The position numbers and the translations under genes were made by a program. A model generated the notes under the pieces. That model was not told the DNA's origin and searched no databases. It was given only the letters and a program-made list of their open reading frames with translations. From an uncultured Oscillospiraceae bacterium (GTDB lineage Bacteria > Bacillota > Clostridia > Oscillospirales > Oscillospiraceae): 64,000 nucleotides of DNA. The stretch spans positions 70,072 through 134,071 of the forward strand of contig CAKTTB010000004.1 in the NCBI GenBank assembly GCA_934613505.1. The letters run 5' to 3'. This document shows positions 11,008 through 22,545 of this stretch, one piece after another (the first letter of the stretch is position 1; each line of letters opens with the position of its first letter).

Positions 11008-11888
11008 AGCAGGAAACGAACAGAAGCGAAACAAGCATGAATATCCAGTGGTATCCGGGGCACATGACCAAGACGCGCCGGATGATCGAGGCGGACGTGA
11101 AACTGGTCGACGCGGTGTGCGAGATCCTGGACGCGCGCATCCCCATGGCCAGCCGCAATCCGGACATCGACGCCATCTGCGGTAATAAGCCCCGGATGAT
11201 CATCCTTAACCGCATCGATATGGCGGATCCCGCCATGACAAAGCGCTGGGCGGAGCATTTCCGCGCAAAGGGCTATAGCGTCCTGCAGACCGACTGCAAG
11301 ACGAAAAAGGGCATTTCCGGCTTCGTCCCGGCCGTGCGGGAGCTGCTGGCGGAAAAGCTGGCGCGCTACGCGGAGAAGGGACAGGTCGGAAGACCGCTCA
11401 AGCTGATGATCGTCGGCATCCCGAACGTGGGCAAGTCGACCTTTATCAATCAGGTCGCCGGGCGCAAGGGTGCCAAGGCGGAGAACCGCCCCGGCGTCAC
11501 CCGCGGCAAGCAGTGGATCACGGTCGATCAGGGACTGCTGCTGCTCGACACGCCGGGCATTCTCTGGCCGAAGTTTGAGGATCCGGAGGTCGGTATGCGT
11601 CTGGCCTATACGGGCGCGGTCAAGGAGGACGTCATCGATACCGAGACGCTGGCCTGCCATTTTATCGCGCTGCTGGCGAAATACTATCCCCAGACGCTTC
11701 TCGAGCGCTATAAGCTCGAAGCGCCGGCGGACGCAGACGGCTACGACCTTCTCCAGCTGGCAGGGAAGAAGCGCGGCTATCTCGTCTCCGGCGGCGAGGT
11801 CAACACTGAGCGCATGGCCAAGGCGCTCATGGACGATTACCGCAGCGGAAAACTGGGCCGGCTCACGCTGGAGGCCCCGGAGGACTGA
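11004..11888 (+). CDS. rbgA: Ribosome biogenesis GTPase RbgA (YlqF)
   Basis: A 294-residue circularly permuted GTPase needed for late assembly of the 50S subunit. The order of motifs is permuted: NRID (G4) near residue 71 comes before GIPNVGKSTFIN (G1) and DTPGI (G3). The N-terminal block IQWYPGHMTK is diagnostic. The ATG at 11004 overlaps the lepB stop as ATGA and has GGAG upstream; an ATG at 11037 directly before the conserved block is the alternative. A C-terminal extension (after about 200) matches the RNA-binding tail of the family. Confidence 0.93.
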   Translation: MKQETNRSETSMNIQWYPGHMTKTRRMIEADVKLVDAVCEILDARIPMASRNPDIDAICGNKPRMIILNRIDMADPAMTKRWAEHFRAKGYSVLQTDCKTKKGISGFVPAVRELLAEKLARYAEKGQVGRPLKLMIVGIPNVGKSTFINQVAGRKGAKAENRPGVTRGKQWITVDQGLLLLDTPGILWPKFEDPEVGMRLAYTGAVKEDVIDTETLACHFIALLAKYYPQTLLERYKLEAPADADGYDLLQLAGKKRGYLVSGGEVNTERMAKALMDDYRSGKLGRLTLEAPED

Positions 11889-11894
11889 ACTGAC

Positions 11895-12515
11895 ATGAAA
11901 AACGAACAACCCACCGATCTGTGGGCCTATGAACGAGAAGCCTTCGCAGACGGCGTGAAGCTGGTCTGCGGCGTGGACGAAGCCGGCCGCGGGCCGCTGG
12001 CCGGGCCGGTGTGCGCGGCGGCGGTCATTCTGCCGCCGGAGCTGGTGATCCCCGGCCTCAATGATTCAAAAAAGCTCACCGACAAAAAGCGGCGCGAGCT
12101 GTATGACGTTATCACGGCCGAAGCCGTGAGCTACGGCATCGCGTTCGCAAGCGAGAAGGAGATCGACGAGATCAACATCCTGCAGGCGACCTTCCTCGCC
12201 ATGGCGCGTGCCATGGAAAAGTTAACTCCTCAGCCGGAGCTTGCGCTCATCGACGGCAACCGCGCCAAGGACTTCGGCCTGCCGGTCCGGACGATCGTGA
12301 AGGGCGACAGCCTGTCCGCGTCCATCGCCGCCGCGTCGATCCTCGCCAAGGTCACGCGTGACCGGCTCATGGAGCAATATGACGAAGCTTACCCGCAGTA
12401 CGGCTTCGCCATCCACAAGGGCTACGGCACAAAGCGGCACTATGAAGCCCTGCGGGAATTTGGCCCCAGCCCCATCCACCGGATGACATTTTTGAAAAAA
12501 TTCTATGAGAACTAG
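11895..12515 (+). CDS. rnhB: Ribonuclease HII
   Basis: A 206-residue enzyme cutting RNA in RNA-DNA hybrids and at single embedded ribonucleotides. The motif CGVDEAGRGPLAGPV holds catalytic Asp28 and Glu29. LIDGN supplies the next Asp and SIAAASILAKVTRD the last conserved block. Adjacent to rbgA as in many Firmicutes. The next gene starts 11 bases before its stop. Confidence 0.96.
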   Translation: MKNEQPTDLWAYEREAFADGVKLVCGVDEAGRGPLAGPVCAAAVILPPELVIPGLNDSKKLTDKKRRELYDVITAEAVSYGIAFASEKEIDEINILQATFLAMARAMEKLTPQPELALIDGNRAKDFGLPVRTIVKGDSLSASIAAASILAKVTRDRLMEQYDEAYPQYGFAIHKGYGTKRHYEALREFGPSPIHRMTFLKKFYEN

Positions 12516-12867
12516 AGATCTGCTCGGCCCGTGGGGAGAGGCGCTCGCCGCGGAGTATCTGCGGAAAAAGGGCTGCCGGATCGAAGCCATGAACTACCGC
12601 ACGCGGCTGGGCGAGATCGATATTATCGCCGCCAACCGCCGGTATCTCATCTTCTGCGAGGTCAAGCTCCGCAAAACAGCGGACTTCGCCGCCGCGCGGG
12701 AGTTTGTCGACGCGCGCAAGCAGCAGCGTCTGCGCACCACGGCGCTGGTCTATCTCTCGCAGCATGAGACAAATCTGCAGCCGCGCTTTGACGTGATCGA
12801 GATCTATGCCCCGAACGGCACGGCGACAAAAAAGCCGCAGATCAACCATATGGAGGACGCGTTTTGA
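12505..12867 (+). CDS. YraN family (UPF0102) nuclease-fold protein
   Basis: A 120-residue member of the UPF0102 family, which has a restriction-endonuclease-like fold. The typical blocks are GEALAAEYLRKKGC near the start, TRLGEIDII (acidic metal-ligand region) and FCEVKLRK. It regularly follows rnhB in Firmicutes, as here. Its biological substrate is not settled. It overlaps rnhB by 11 bases and the dipeptidase by 4. Confidence 0.9.
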   Translation: MRTRDLLGPWGEALAAEYLRKKGCRIEAMNYRTRLGEIDIIAANRRYLIFCEVKLRKTADFAAAREFVDARKQQRLRTTALVYLSQHETNLQPRFDVIEIYAPNGTATKKPQINHMEDAF

Positions 12868-13802
12868 AAAAATACCGTGTATTTGACGGCCACTGCGACA
12901 CGGCCATCGAGCTGTGGCGGCAGGAGCAGAACCTGCGCAGCAATTCCCTCGCCGTCTCGCTCGAGCGGGCGGAAAAACTGGATGGCTATACGCAGTTTTT
13001 CGCGTTCTGCACCGCGTGGCTCAAGACCAGAATGCCCCATACGGAGCATTTTGCCCGCGCGCTGGATTACTTCACAGAGCAGCTGCGCGAAAATGAAGAC
13101 AGGATCACGCTCTGCCGCACCATGCGGGAAGCGGACGCGGCCATGGCGGCGGGCAGAGCTGCCGCATTTCTCGCCATCGAGGGTGCGGAGGCCGTCCGTG
13201 AGGATCCGGGTCTTCTGGAAGCGGCCTATGAAAAGGGCGTGCGGATGGTCTCGCTCGTGTGGAACCTGCCGAACAGTCTTTCCGGCTCCTGCCAGACCGG
13301 CGAAGGACTGAGCGAAAAGGGAAAGGAATTTTTCCGCCGCGCGCAGCGCCTCGGCATGCTCGTGGACGTGAGCCATCTGTCCGAACGGGGCTTTTGGGAC
13401 ATGACGGAGCTGGCGGAAAAGCCGATCGTCGCCAGCCATTCCGATGCCTTTGCCGTCTGCCCGCATCCGCGCAATCTGACGGATGCGCAGTTCCGCGCGA
13501 TCTGCGATCTCGGCGGGACGGTGGGCCTGAACCTCTATGGGCCGTTCCTGACGCGGGAAAAAACGCCGACGCTGGACGATCTGCGCCGCCATCTTGATCA
13601 TTTCCTTGCGCTTGGCGGCGAGGGACATCTTGCCCTCGGCGCGGATCTGGACGGCTGCGAGATCCTGCCGGAGGACTTCGCGGCGGTGGATGATTACAAC
13701 GCCCTCGGCGATTATCTTGTAAAAACCGGATATTCCGATGAAACCATACAGAATCTGTTCTGCAATTCTCTACGAAAGGTCGTAACCACATGCATTATGT
13801 AA
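12864..13802 (+). CDS. Membrane-dipeptidase-like peptidase (M19)
   Basis: A 312-residue zinc amidohydrolase-fold dipeptidase of family M19. FDGHCDT near the start carries the first metal-binding His and Asp. IEGAEAV contains the bridging Glu, and DVSHLSERG and VASHSDA give the next His ligands. There is no signal peptide, so it probably acts on dipeptides in the cytoplasm. The start is TTG at 12864, with GGAGG 7 bases upstream and a 4-base overlap with the yraN stop. Confidence 0.9.
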   Translation: MKKYRVFDGHCDTAIELWRQEQNLRSNSLAVSLERAEKLDGYTQFFAFCTAWLKTRMPHTEHFARALDYFTEQLRENEDRITLCRTMREADAAMAAGRAAAFLAIEGAEAVREDPGLLEAAYEKGVRMVSLVWNLPNSLSGSCQTGEGLSEKGKEFFRRAQRLGMLVDVSHLSERGFWDMTELAEKPIVASHSDAFAVCPHPRNLTDAQFRAICDLGGTVGLNLYGPFLTREKTPTLDDLRRHLDHFLALGGEGHLALGADLDGCEILPEDFAAVDDYNALGDYLVKTGYSDETIQNLFCNSLRKVVTTCIM

Positions 13803-15274
13803 GCACAAGAGACGCTGATCGCCGTCTGACGGCCAGCGAAGCCATTGTTGAAGGCCTCAGCCGCGACGGCGGCCTGTATCTGCCGGAGCAGATCCCGCAG
13901 ATCACCCTCGCGCAGATCGAAGCGCTTGCAAAGCTGCCGTATCCGCAGCGCGCGGCGAAGCTCATGAAGCTGTATCTGGATGAATTTACCGAGGAGGAGC
14001 TGCTCGGCTTTGCCGAAAAGGCATACGGCCCGGAGAAATTCGACACCCCGGCGGCAGCGCCCGTCGTGAATCCCGAAGCGGACGTCTGGGTGCAGGAACT
14101 TTGGCACGGGCCGACGTGCGCGTTCAAGGATATGGCGCTGCAGATGCTGCCGTATCTGCTGACCGCGTCTTTGCAGAAGACCGGCGAGAAGAAGACCGTC
14201 TGCATTCTCGTCGCGACCTCCGGCGATACCGGCAAGGCCGCGCTCGAGGGCTTCCGCGACGTTGACCGCACGAAGATCCTCGTCTTCTACCCCGACGGCG
14301 GCGTATCGGAGATGCAGAAGCTGCAGATGGTCACGCAGGAGGGCGGCAACGTCGGCGTGTGCGCCGTCCGCGGCAACTTTGACGACGCCCAGACCGGCGT
14401 CAAGCGCATCTTCTCCGACGAGGCGCTCCGTGAGGAGCTGGCCGCGCGCGGCTATTTCCTCTCCTCCGCCAACTCGATCAACTGGGGCAGAGTCCTGCCG
14501 CAGATCGTCTATTACGTCTCGTCCTACTGCGATCTTCTCTCCTCCGGCGCGATCAAGGCCGGGCAGAAGATCAACGTCTGCGTGCCGACCGGCAACTTCG
14601 GCAACATTCTGGCGGGTTTCTATGCAAAGAAAATGGGCGTGCCGATCGCAAAGCTGATCTGCGCTTCGAATGAAAATAATGTCCTGACGGACTTCATCAG
14701 GACCGGTACCTATGACCGCAACCGTCCGTTCTACCAGACGGCCTCGCCGTCCATGGATATCCTGATCTCGTCGAACCTCGAGCGGCTCCTGAGCCTCCTG
14801 TCCGGCTCGGACGAGGCCGTGCGCGGCTACATGAAGAGCCTTTCCGAGACCGGGAAGTATACCGTCTCGGAGCCGGTCTTCCGCGCCATTCAGGCGGAGT
14901 TTGCCTGCGGCTTCTGCACCGACGCACAGGGCGCGGAGACGATCGGAAAGCTGTTCCGCGAGAGAAATTACCTTCTCGATACGCATACCGCCGTCGCCTA
15001 TACCGTCCTGAACGCCTACCGCGCCGAGAGCGGCGACCGGACGCCGACCGTGATCGAATCCACGGCCAGCCCCTTTAAGTTCTGCGCGAGCGTCCTGGAC
15101 GCGCTCGGCGTGACGCAGCACCGGCCCGGCACGCAGATCCTTGCCCAGCTGACCGAAGTGACCGGTCGGCCGGCGCCTGGTCCGCTGGCCGCGCTCGCGG
15201 GCAAGAAGGTCCGCTTTGACGAGGTCGCGGACCGCGCCGACATGCGGCAGGTCGTGACGGAGTTTCTGCGCTGA
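13790..15274 (+). CDS. thrC: Threonine synthase
   Basis: A 494-residue PLP enzyme converting O-phosphohomoserine to threonine. The N-terminus (MHYVSTRDADRRL, SRDGGLYLPE) is diagnostic. The PLP lysine is in TCAFKDMALQ near residue 113 and the phosphate-binding loop in TSGDTGKAA. It begins 13 bases inside the dipeptidase gene, so translation is coupled. No other threonine genes are nearby, and no T-box leader is seen. Confidence 0.96.
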   Translation: MHYVSTRDADRRLTASEAIVEGLSRDGGLYLPEQIPQITLAQIEALAKLPYPQRAAKLMKLYLDEFTEEELLGFAEKAYGPEKFDTPAAAPVVNPEADVWVQELWHGPTCAFKDMALQMLPYLLTASLQKTGEKKTVCILVATSGDTGKAALEGFRDVDRTKILVFYPDGGVSEMQKLQMVTQEGGNVGVCAVRGNFDDAQTGVKRIFSDEALREELAARGYFLSSANSINWGRVLPQIVYYVSSYCDLLSSGAIKAGQKINVCVPTGNFGNILAGFYAKKMGVPIAKLICASNENNVLTDFIRTGTYDRNRPFYQTASPSMDILISSNLERLLSLLSGSDEAVRGYMKSLSETGKYTVSEPVFRAIQAEFACGFCTDAQGAETIGKLFRERNYLLDTHTAVAYTVLNAYRAESGDRTPTVIESTASPFKFCASVLDALGVTQHRPGTQILAQLTEVTGRPAPGPLAALAGKKVRFDEVADRADMRQVVTEFLR

Positions 15275-15963
15275 TGGCGCTGTACGCGATCGGGGATCTG
15301 CACCTGTCGCTGGGGCCGGCCGATAAGCCGATGGACGTCTTCGGCGGCCGGTGGGAGGGCTATGTCGACAAGCTCCGCGAAAATCTGCGCGTGATCGGGC
15401 CGGAGGATACGACGATCCTGCTCGGCGATCTCAGCTGGGCGATGAGCCTTGCGGATGCAAAGGAGGATTTCGCGTTCATCAATGCCATCCCGGGCCGGAA
15501 GATCATCCTGAAGGGCAACCACGACTACTGGTGGACGACGCTGCGCGCCTTTGACCGCTTCTGCGCGGAAAACGGCTTCCGGGAGTTTTCCGTTCTGAAC
15601 AATTCCTGCTTTTTCTACGGCGATCTTGCCCTGTGCGGCACGCGCGGGTGGTCGTATGACGCGCAGAAGGAGGGCGGCCACGACGAGAAGATCTTCCTGC
15701 GGGAGCTTGGACGGCTGGAGCGCTCTTTGCAGCTGGCGGGCGACCGGGAAAAATACTGCTTCCTGCACTATCCGCCGCGCTACCGCGGCTACACCTGCCC
15801 GCAGATCCTGGAGCTGTTCGCGCGCTACGGCGTGACGCGCTGCTATTACGGCCACCTGCACGCCGAGAGCATCCGGCTGTCGCTCGAGGATACGTATCAA
15901 GGCGTGCAGTACCGGCTGGTTTCGGCGGATTTCGTTGATTTCCGCCCGCAGCGGATCGGCTGA
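15274..15963 (+). CDS. Metallophosphoesterase
   Basis: A 229-residue calcineurin-like phosphoesterase. Metal-binding blocks in order are AIGDLHLS (Asp and His), LLGDLSWA (Asp), LKGNHDYWW (Asn-His-Asp) and YYGHLHAES (GHLH). It starts on the last base of the thrC stop (TGATGG). Members of this cytoplasmic group have no assigned substrate. Its position as last gene of the lepB run suggests co-transcription rather than shared function. Confidence 0.9.
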   Translation: MALYAIGDLHLSLGPADKPMDVFGGRWEGYVDKLRENLRVIGPEDTTILLGDLSWAMSLADAKEDFAFINAIPGRKIILKGNHDYWWTTLRAFDRFCAENGFREFSVLNNSCFFYGDLALCGTRGWSYDAQKEGGHDEKIFLRELGRLERSLQLAGDREKYCFLHYPPRYRGYTCPQILELFARYGVTRCYYGHLHAESIRLSLEDTYQGVQYRLVSADFVDFRPQRIG

Positions 15964-16035
15964 CCGGAAAGAATTTGAATTTTTTCTGAATTTGCATAAA
16001 AACCTGAAAAAACAGTGGATTTCTTGACAAGAGTT

Positions 16036-16044
16036 TGTTAGAAT
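16036..16044 (+). promoter_or_regulatory. Extended -10 promoter of tig
   Basis: TGTTAGAAT is an extended -10 element (TG, one base, TAGAAT) 69 bases before the tig start. The -35 region (TGGATT) is poor, which is common with extended -10 boxes. Confidence 0.5.
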
Positions 16045-16112
16045 AGAACGGATTCAAATGAGAATGGTGAATTACGGCCATCTGGCCGCACCGCATAGGA
16101 GGAAAAACCACA

Positions 16113-17471
16113 ATGAACGTCAAAAACGTAGAGAAAGAAAACGGCTCCGCGAAGGTCACAGTCGAGATCGCCAAGGACGAGTTCCAGTCCGCTCTGGACA
16201 AGGCGTATGCCAAGATCCGCAAGGACATCATGATCCCTGGCTTCCGCAAGGGCAAGGCTCCGCGCAAGTTCGTCGAGCGGATGTACGGCTCGCAGGTGTT
16301 CTATGAAGACGCCGTCAACGAGATCTTCCCCGAGATTTATAAAGAGGCCATCACCGACCAGCAGATCAAGGCTGTCGGTCAGCCCTCCGTTACCGATATG
16401 CAGACCCCTGAAGACGGCAGCGTCGTTCTGACTGTCTCCACCGAGCTGTACCCCGAGGTCACCCTCGGCGAATACAAGGGCATCGAAGTCCCCAAGGAGA
16501 CCGTCTCCATCTCCAAGGCTGAGGTCGATGCAGAGCTGGGCCGCATGCAGGACCGCAACGCCCGCATCGAGACCGTTGACCGCGAAGCGAAGAGCGGCGA
16601 CACCGTTATTCTGGACTTTGACGGCTATGTCGACGGCAAGCCCTTCCAGGGCGGCAAGGCCGAGGGCTACACCCTGACGCTCGGCTCCGGCGCGTTCATC
16701 CCCGGCTTCGAGGATCAGCTGGTCGGTCTCAAGGCCGGCGAAGAGAAGGATGTCGAGGTCACCTTCCCCGAGAACTACACCAAGGAGCTGGCCGGCAAGG
16801 CCGCGACCTTCAAGTGCAAGATCCACGAGGTCAAGGAGACCATCAAGCCCGAGCTGGACGATGAGTTTGCCAAGGACGTCTCCGAATACGACACGCTGGC
16901 CGCTCTCAAGAAGAGCATCAAGGCCGATCTTGCCAAGAAGCGTCAGGAGACGGTTGACCGCGACTTCGAAAACGAAGCCGTCGTCATGGCCGGCAACAAC
17001 ATGACCTGCAATATCCCCGCCTGCATGATCGACGAGCAGGTCGACAAGCACCTCGAGCAGTTTGCCTATCAGCTGCAGTCTCAGGGCATGAAGATGGAAG
17101 ACTACATCAAGATGATCGGCGGCGACGTCAAGGGCATGCGCGACTCCATGCGCCCGATGGCCGAGCAGACCGTCCGCAGCAACATCCTTCTGAGCGAGAT
17201 CGTCAACCAGGAGAACATCGAGGTCTCCGACGAGGAAGTCGAAGAAGAGCTGAAGAAGATGGCCGAGCAGTACAAGATGGAGCTCGACAAGATCAAGGAA
17301 ATGGTCGATCTCGACGCTGTCAAGTCCGACCTCAAGGGCCGCAAGGCTGTCAAGCTGATCGTCGACAATGCAAAGCCCGTAGAGAAGGAAAAGAAGACGG
17401 CCAAGAAGGCTGCCAAGAAGGAAGAGACCGCGGAAGCCCCCGCAGAAGAGGCTCCCAAGACTGAGGAATAA
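16113..17471 (+). CDS. tig: Trigger factor
   Basis: A 452-residue ribosome-bound chaperone with peptidyl-prolyl isomerase activity. The N-terminal ribosome-binding domain ends in the signature PGFRKGKAPRKF (about 43-54). The FKBP-like domain spans about 155-245 (SGDTVILDFDGYVDG). The C-terminal helical cradle runs to about 420. A Lys/Ala/Glu-rich tail closes the protein. The RBS is TAGGAGG. It leads the conserved proteostasis run tig-clpP-clpX-lon-ysxC. Confidence 0.97.
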   Translation: MNVKNVEKENGSAKVTVEIAKDEFQSALDKAYAKIRKDIMIPGFRKGKAPRKFVERMYGSQVFYEDAVNEIFPEIYKEAITDQQIKAVGQPSVTDMQTPEDGSVVLTVSTELYPEVTLGEYKGIEVPKETVSISKAEVDAELGRMQDRNARIETVDREAKSGDTVILDFDGYVDGKPFQGGKAEGYTLTLGSGAFIPGFEDQLVGLKAGEEKDVEVTFPENYTKELAGKAATFKCKIHEVKETIKPELDDEFAKDVSEYDTLAALKKSIKADLAKKRQETVDRDFENEAVVMAGNNMTCNIPACMIDEQVDKHLEQFAYQLQSQGMKMEDYIKMIGGDVKGMRDSMRPMAEQTVRSNILLSEIVNQENIEVSDEEVEEELKKMAEQYKMELDKIKEMVDLDAVKSDLKGRKAVKLIVDNAKPVEKEKKTAKKAAKKEETAEAPAEEAPKTEE

Positions 17472-17537
17472 TTCTCCAACCGGCTGGGTAGAATCCTACA
17501 GCCAACCTGACATCCGTCTGAAAGGAGAATCCCAATT

Positions 17538-18122
17538 ATGAGTTTAGTTCCGTATGTTGTCGAGCAGACGAGCCGCGGCGAGCGGTCGTACGACATTTTC
17601 TCCCGCCTGCTCAATGACCGTATCATTATCCTGTCCGAAGAGGTCAACAGCACCACAGCCAGCCTGATCGTTGCGCAGATGCTGTACCTCGAGGCGCAGG
17701 ACCCCGACAAGGATATCCAGTTCTACATCAACTCTCCCGGCGGCAGCGTGACCGACGGCATGGCGATCTACGATACGATGCAGTTCATCAAGTGCGACGT
17801 GTCCACCATCTGCGTGGGCATGGCCGCCTCGATGGGCGCGTTCCTGCTGTCCTCTGGCACGAAGGGCAAGCGGCTCGCGCTGCCCAACGCGGAGATCATG
17901 ATCCACCAGCCCTCCGGCGGCACGCAGGGCCAGGCGACCGACATGCAGATCCAGGTCGAGCGTATGCTGAAGATCAAGCAGCGCCTGAACGAGATCCTGG
18001 CCGCCAACACCGGCAAGCCGATCGATATTATCAAGGTCGACACCGAGCGCGACAATTTCATGACCGCCGAGGAAGCGCAGGCCTATGGCCTTGTCGATAA
18101 GGTCATCTACAAGAGACAATAA
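17538..18122 (+). CDS. clpP: ATP-dependent Clp protease proteolytic subunit
   Basis: A 194-residue serine peptidase forming the tetradecameric barrel that works with ClpX. The catalytic triad is visible: Ser98 in GMAASMG, His123 in MIHQPSGG and Asp172 in DTERDNF. INSPGG contributes the oxyanion region. It begins 66 bases after tig behind AAAGGAGA, with no separate promoter or CtsR box recognised, and is followed at 27 bases by clpX. Confidence 0.97.
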   Translation: MSLVPYVVEQTSRGERSYDIFSRLLNDRIIILSEEVNSTTASLIVAQMLYLEAQDPDKDIQFYINSPGGSVTDGMAIYDTMQFIKCDVSTICVGMAASMGAFLLSSGTKGKRLALPNAEIMIHQPSGGTQGQATDMQIQVERMLKIKQRLNEILAANTGKPIDIIKVDTERDNFMTAEEAQAYGLVDKVIYKRQ

Positions 18123-18149
18123 TCCCAATCCCGAAAGGAGGAGTCCGCT

Positions 18150-19415
<1,266 letters not shown>

Positions 19416-19425
19416 CAAACAACAC

Positions 19426-19466
19426 CAGGAAGGGAGCGCACGCTCCCTTCCTGCGTATTTTTATTC
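19426..19466 (+). terminator. Terminator between clpX and lon
   Basis: Stem CAGGAAGGGAGCG with CGCTCCCTTCCTG followed by CGTATTTTTATT. It separates clpPX from lon-ysxC, although the lon start is only 23 bases further, so partial read-through is likely. Confidence 0.8.
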
Positions 19467-19488
19467 TCCATGAAAGGAGACGAGCCAT

Positions 19489-21906
19489 ATGAGTGACTAT
19501 AAACCCCTGACCTGCCTGCCGGTGCTCGCGCTGCGCGGGCTGGTCGTGTTCCCGGGCTGCGTGACGCACTTTGACGTGGGCCGGAGCAAATCTGCCCGCG
19601 CCGTGGAAGAGGCCATGCGCGCCGACCAGATGATCTTCCTCATCGCCCAGCGCGACGTGCAGTGCGACAAGCCGAAAAAGGCCGACCTCTATTCCATCGG
19701 CACTGTCGCCTATGTCCGTCAGGTGCTGCGCCTGCCGGGCGACAATATGCGCATTCTCGTCGAGGGCAGATACCGCGCGCAGCTGACCGACCTCATCCAT
19801 GCCGAGCCGTATTTCTTTGCCCGCGCGATGGAGCTGGACGAGCCGGGCTACAACGCGGCGCTGCCACGTACGCAGGCGCTGGTGCGGCAGGCGCACCAGC
19901 TGTTTGAGCAGTTCATCGACCTTGCCGTCAAATCCGGGCAGGAGAATCTGCTGCAGGGTTCCGCGTCGGATGAGGCGGGCCATCTTGCCGATTTCATCGC
20001 GCAGAACGCGACGTTCGGCTATGAGCAGAAGCAGAAGATCCTCGAGACGCTCCCGCCGGTGCAGCGGCTGCTTCTGTGCGTGCACGCCATGGCCAAGGAG
20101 CTGGAGATCCTGCGCCTGGAGAGCGAGATCAACGATCAGGTGCAGCAGAACGTCAACCAGAACCAGCGCGACTATTACCTGCGCGAGCAGATGCACGTGA
20201 TCCGCGAGGAGCTGGGCGAGGACGACGACTCCGACGCCGACAGCTACCGCGCAAAAATTCAGGCCCTGAAGCTGCCAGAGGATACCGAGGAAAAGCTCCT
20301 GCGCGAGGTCTCGCGCTTCGCGCGCCAGCAGTCCGGCTCCGCCGAAGCGGCCGTCCTGCGCAACTATCTCGACACCATTCTCGAGCTGCCGTGGAACAAA
20401 GAGACCAAAGAGCGTCTGGACGTCCGGGCCGCCGCGAAGATCCTCGACGAGGATCATTTTGGCCTTGAGACCGTCAAAAAGCGCATTCTCGAGGCGCTGG
20501 CCGTGCGCCAGCTGGCGCCGGAGCTTCCGGGGCAGATTCTGTGCCTCGTCGGCCCTCCGGGCGTCGGCAAGACCTCCGTCGCCATCTCGATCGCGCGTGC
20601 GCTCAACCGCAAGCTCGCGCGGCTTTCGCTCGGCGGCGTGCGTGACGAAGCGGAGATCCGCGGCCACCGCAAGACCTATATCGGCGCCATGCCCGGCCGC
20701 ATCATGACGGCGCTCATCCAGGCCAAGAGCAAAAATGCCCTCCTGCTGCTCGACGAGATCGACAAGCTCGGCAGCGACTATAAGGGCGACCCCTCGTCGG
20801 CCCTCTTGGAGGTGCTGGATTCTGCGCAGAATTCCACCTTCCGCGACCATTATATCGAGGTGCCGTTCGACCTTTCCCACTGCATGTTCATCACGACGGC
20901 CAACACGACGGACACCATCCCGCGGGCGCTGCTCGACCGGATGGAGGTCATAGAGCTCGGCTCGTATACCGACGAAGAGAAGCTCCAGATCGCCAAGCGC
21001 CACCTGCTTCCCAAGCAGCTGGCCAAGCACGGCCTGAAGCGCACGCAGGTACGCGTCTCCGACGATGCGATCCGCGAGATCATCTCCGGCTACACGCGCG
21101 AATCCGGCGTCCGGAACCTCGAGCGCCAGATGGCAGCCCTTTGCCGCAAGTGCGCCATGCGCTTCGTCTCGCCGGAGCCGCCAAAGCGGATCACCGTCAC
21201 CGGCGGCAATCTTGAGGACTTCCTCGGCGTGCGCAAATACCTGCCGGAGTCGAACATCACGACCGATCAGGTCGGTCTTGTGACCGGCCTTGCATGGACG
21301 GCTGTCGGCGGTACGACGCTCGAGGTCGAGGTCAACGTTGTCGACGGTACCGGCAAGCTGGAGCTGACCGGCAATCTCGGCGACGTGATGAAGGAATCCG
21401 CCTTCGCGGCCATGAGCTATATCCGCTCGCGAACGAAGGAGCTGGGGTTGACCCCAGACTTCTATAAAACGAAGGATATCCACGTCCACTTCCCGGAGGG
21501 CGCCGTCCCCAAGGACGGGCCGTCCGCCGGCATTACGATCTGCACGGCGATCGTTTCGGCCCTGACCGGCCGCGCGGTGCGCCGCGACGTGGCGATGACG
21601 GGTGAGATCTCCATCCGCGGCCGCGTGCTGCCGATCGGCGGACTGAAGGAAAAGACGATGGCCGCGCTGCGCCATGGCATGCACACGGTCATCATTCCTG
21701 CGGAAAACGAAAAGGATCTGGAGGAGATCGACCAGACCGTGCGGCAGGCGCTGCAGTTCATCACGGTTTCCAGCGCGGACCGCGTCCTTGAGGCGGCGCT
21801 CGTTCCAGCGACGGCGGTCGACGCGGAGCCTGCGGCTGCGGCCGGTACGGATGTTCTGTCCATACCCGCGCCGAAGACCCGCCGCAAGCCCGGCATCCGC
21901 CAGTGA
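19489..21906 (+). CDS. lon: ATP-dependent protease Lon
   Basis: An 805-residue cytoplasmic AAA+ protease. The N-terminal substrate-binding domain spans about 1-200, followed by a coiled region. Walker A is GPPGVGKTS near residue 354. The C-terminal protease domain has the Ser-Lys dyad: Ser near 679 in DGPSAGIT and Lys near 722 in GGLKEKT. The tail (about 770-805) is Ala/Pro/Arg-rich and variable. ATG follows AAAGGAGA. Confidence 0.97.
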   Translation: MSDYKPLTCLPVLALRGLVVFPGCVTHFDVGRSKSARAVEEAMRADQMIFLIAQRDVQCDKPKKADLYSIGTVAYVRQVLRLPGDNMRILVEGRYRAQLTDLIHAEPYFFARAMELDEPGYNAALPRTQALVRQAHQLFEQFIDLAVKSGQENLLQGSASDEAGHLADFIAQNATFGYEQKQKILETLPPVQRLLLCVHAMAKELEILRLESEINDQVQQNVNQNQRDYYLREQMHVIREELGEDDDSDADSYRAKIQALKLPEDTEEKLLREVSRFARQQSGSAEAAVLRNYLDTILELPWNKETKERLDVRAAAKILDEDHFGLETVKKRILEALAVRQLAPELPGQILCLVGPPGVGKTSVAISIARALNRKLARLSLGGVRDEAEIRGHRKTYIGAMPGRIMTALIQAKSKNALLLLDEIDKLGSDYKGDPSSALLEVLDSAQNSTFRDHYIEVPFDLSHCMFITTANTTDTIPRALLDRMEVIELGSYTDEEKLQIAKRHLLPKQLAKHGLKRTQVRVSDDAIREIISGYTRESGVRNLERQMAALCRKCAMRFVSPEPPKRITVTGGNLEDFLGVRKYLPESNITTDQVGLVTGLAWTAVGGTTLEVEVNVVDGTGKLELTGNLGDVMKESAFAAMSYIRSRTKELGLTPDFYKTKDIHVHFPEGAVPKDGPSAGITICTAIVSALTGRAVRRDVAMTGEISIRGRVLPIGGLKEKTMAALRHGMHTVIIPAENEKDLEEIDQTVRQALQFITVSSADRVLEAALVPATAVDAEPAAAAGTDVLSIPAPKTRRKPGIRQ

Positions 21907-21915
21907 GGGCCCGCC

Positions 21916-22503
21916 ATGAATCTGCACAACGCGGAATTTGTCCGCTCCGTGACCGCCGTGGCCGATTGCCCGAAGGATCGTCTGCCGCAGATCGCCTTTG
22001 CGGGCAAGTCCAACGTCGGCAAATCCTCGGTCATCAATAAGCTTCTGCTCCGCAAAAATTTTGCCCGTGTCGGCGAAGCGCCCGGCAAGACCACGCATAT
22101 TAACTTTTTTCGCATCGACGACGCCATGTACCTCGTCGACCTGCCGGGCTACGGCTACGCCAAGGTCCCGCAGAAGGAAAAAGAGCGCTGGGGAAGGCTG
22201 ATGGAAGCGTATTTCGCCGCGCCGGACACGCTGACCTTCGGCGTGATGCTCGTCGACGCGCGCCACGCGCCGACGGCCAACGACGTGGTCATGGCCAACT
22301 ATTTTCTGCAGTCCGGCAGGCCCTTTGTCGTGGTGGCCAACAAGCTGGACAAGCTCAAAAAGAGCGAGATCGAGCCGAATCTTTCCCGCATCCGCCAGAC
22401 GCTCTCGCTTCCGGATACCGTCGCCCTGATCCCGTTCTCGGCCGAGAAGGGTACCGGCCGCGAAGAACTCCTGAACGTCATCCTGCAGGCCGCAGGAGAA
22501 TAA
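21916..22503 (+). CDS. ysxC: Ribosome-associated GTPase YsxC/EngB
   Basis: A 195-residue TrmE-Era-class GTPase required for 50S assembly. G1 is AGKSNVGKSSVIN, G3 DLPGYGYAKV (specific to this family), G4 NKLDK and G5 FSAEKGTG. It is 9 bases after lon, the usual partner in Firmicutes, and ends at a terminator shared with the opposing helicase gene. Confidence 0.96.
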   Translation: MNLHNAEFVRSVTAVADCPKDRLPQIAFAGKSNVGKSSVINKLLLRKNFARVGEAPGKTTHINFFRIDDAMYLVDLPGYGYAKVPQKEKERWGRLMEAYFAAPDTLTFGVMLVDARHAPTANDVVMANYFLQSGRPFVVVANKLDKLKKSEIEPNLSRIRQTLSLPDTVALIPFSAEKGTGREELLNVILQAAGE

Positions 22504-22504
22504 A

Positions 22505-22541
22505 AAAACCGGCGCGTACCATGTTGGTACGCGCCGGTTTT
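22505..22541. terminator. Bidirectional terminator
   Basis: A perfect 16-bp stem (22505-22520 with 22526-22541) with A-run and T-run flanks separates ysxC from the convergent helicase gene. Confidence 0.92.
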
Positions 22542-22545
22542 ATGT

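Noticed and set aside
16024..16044. TTGACA at 16024 paired with TAGAAT at 16039 as a tig promoter
   Set aside because: The spacing is only 9 bases. The TG-containing extended -10 explains the region better.
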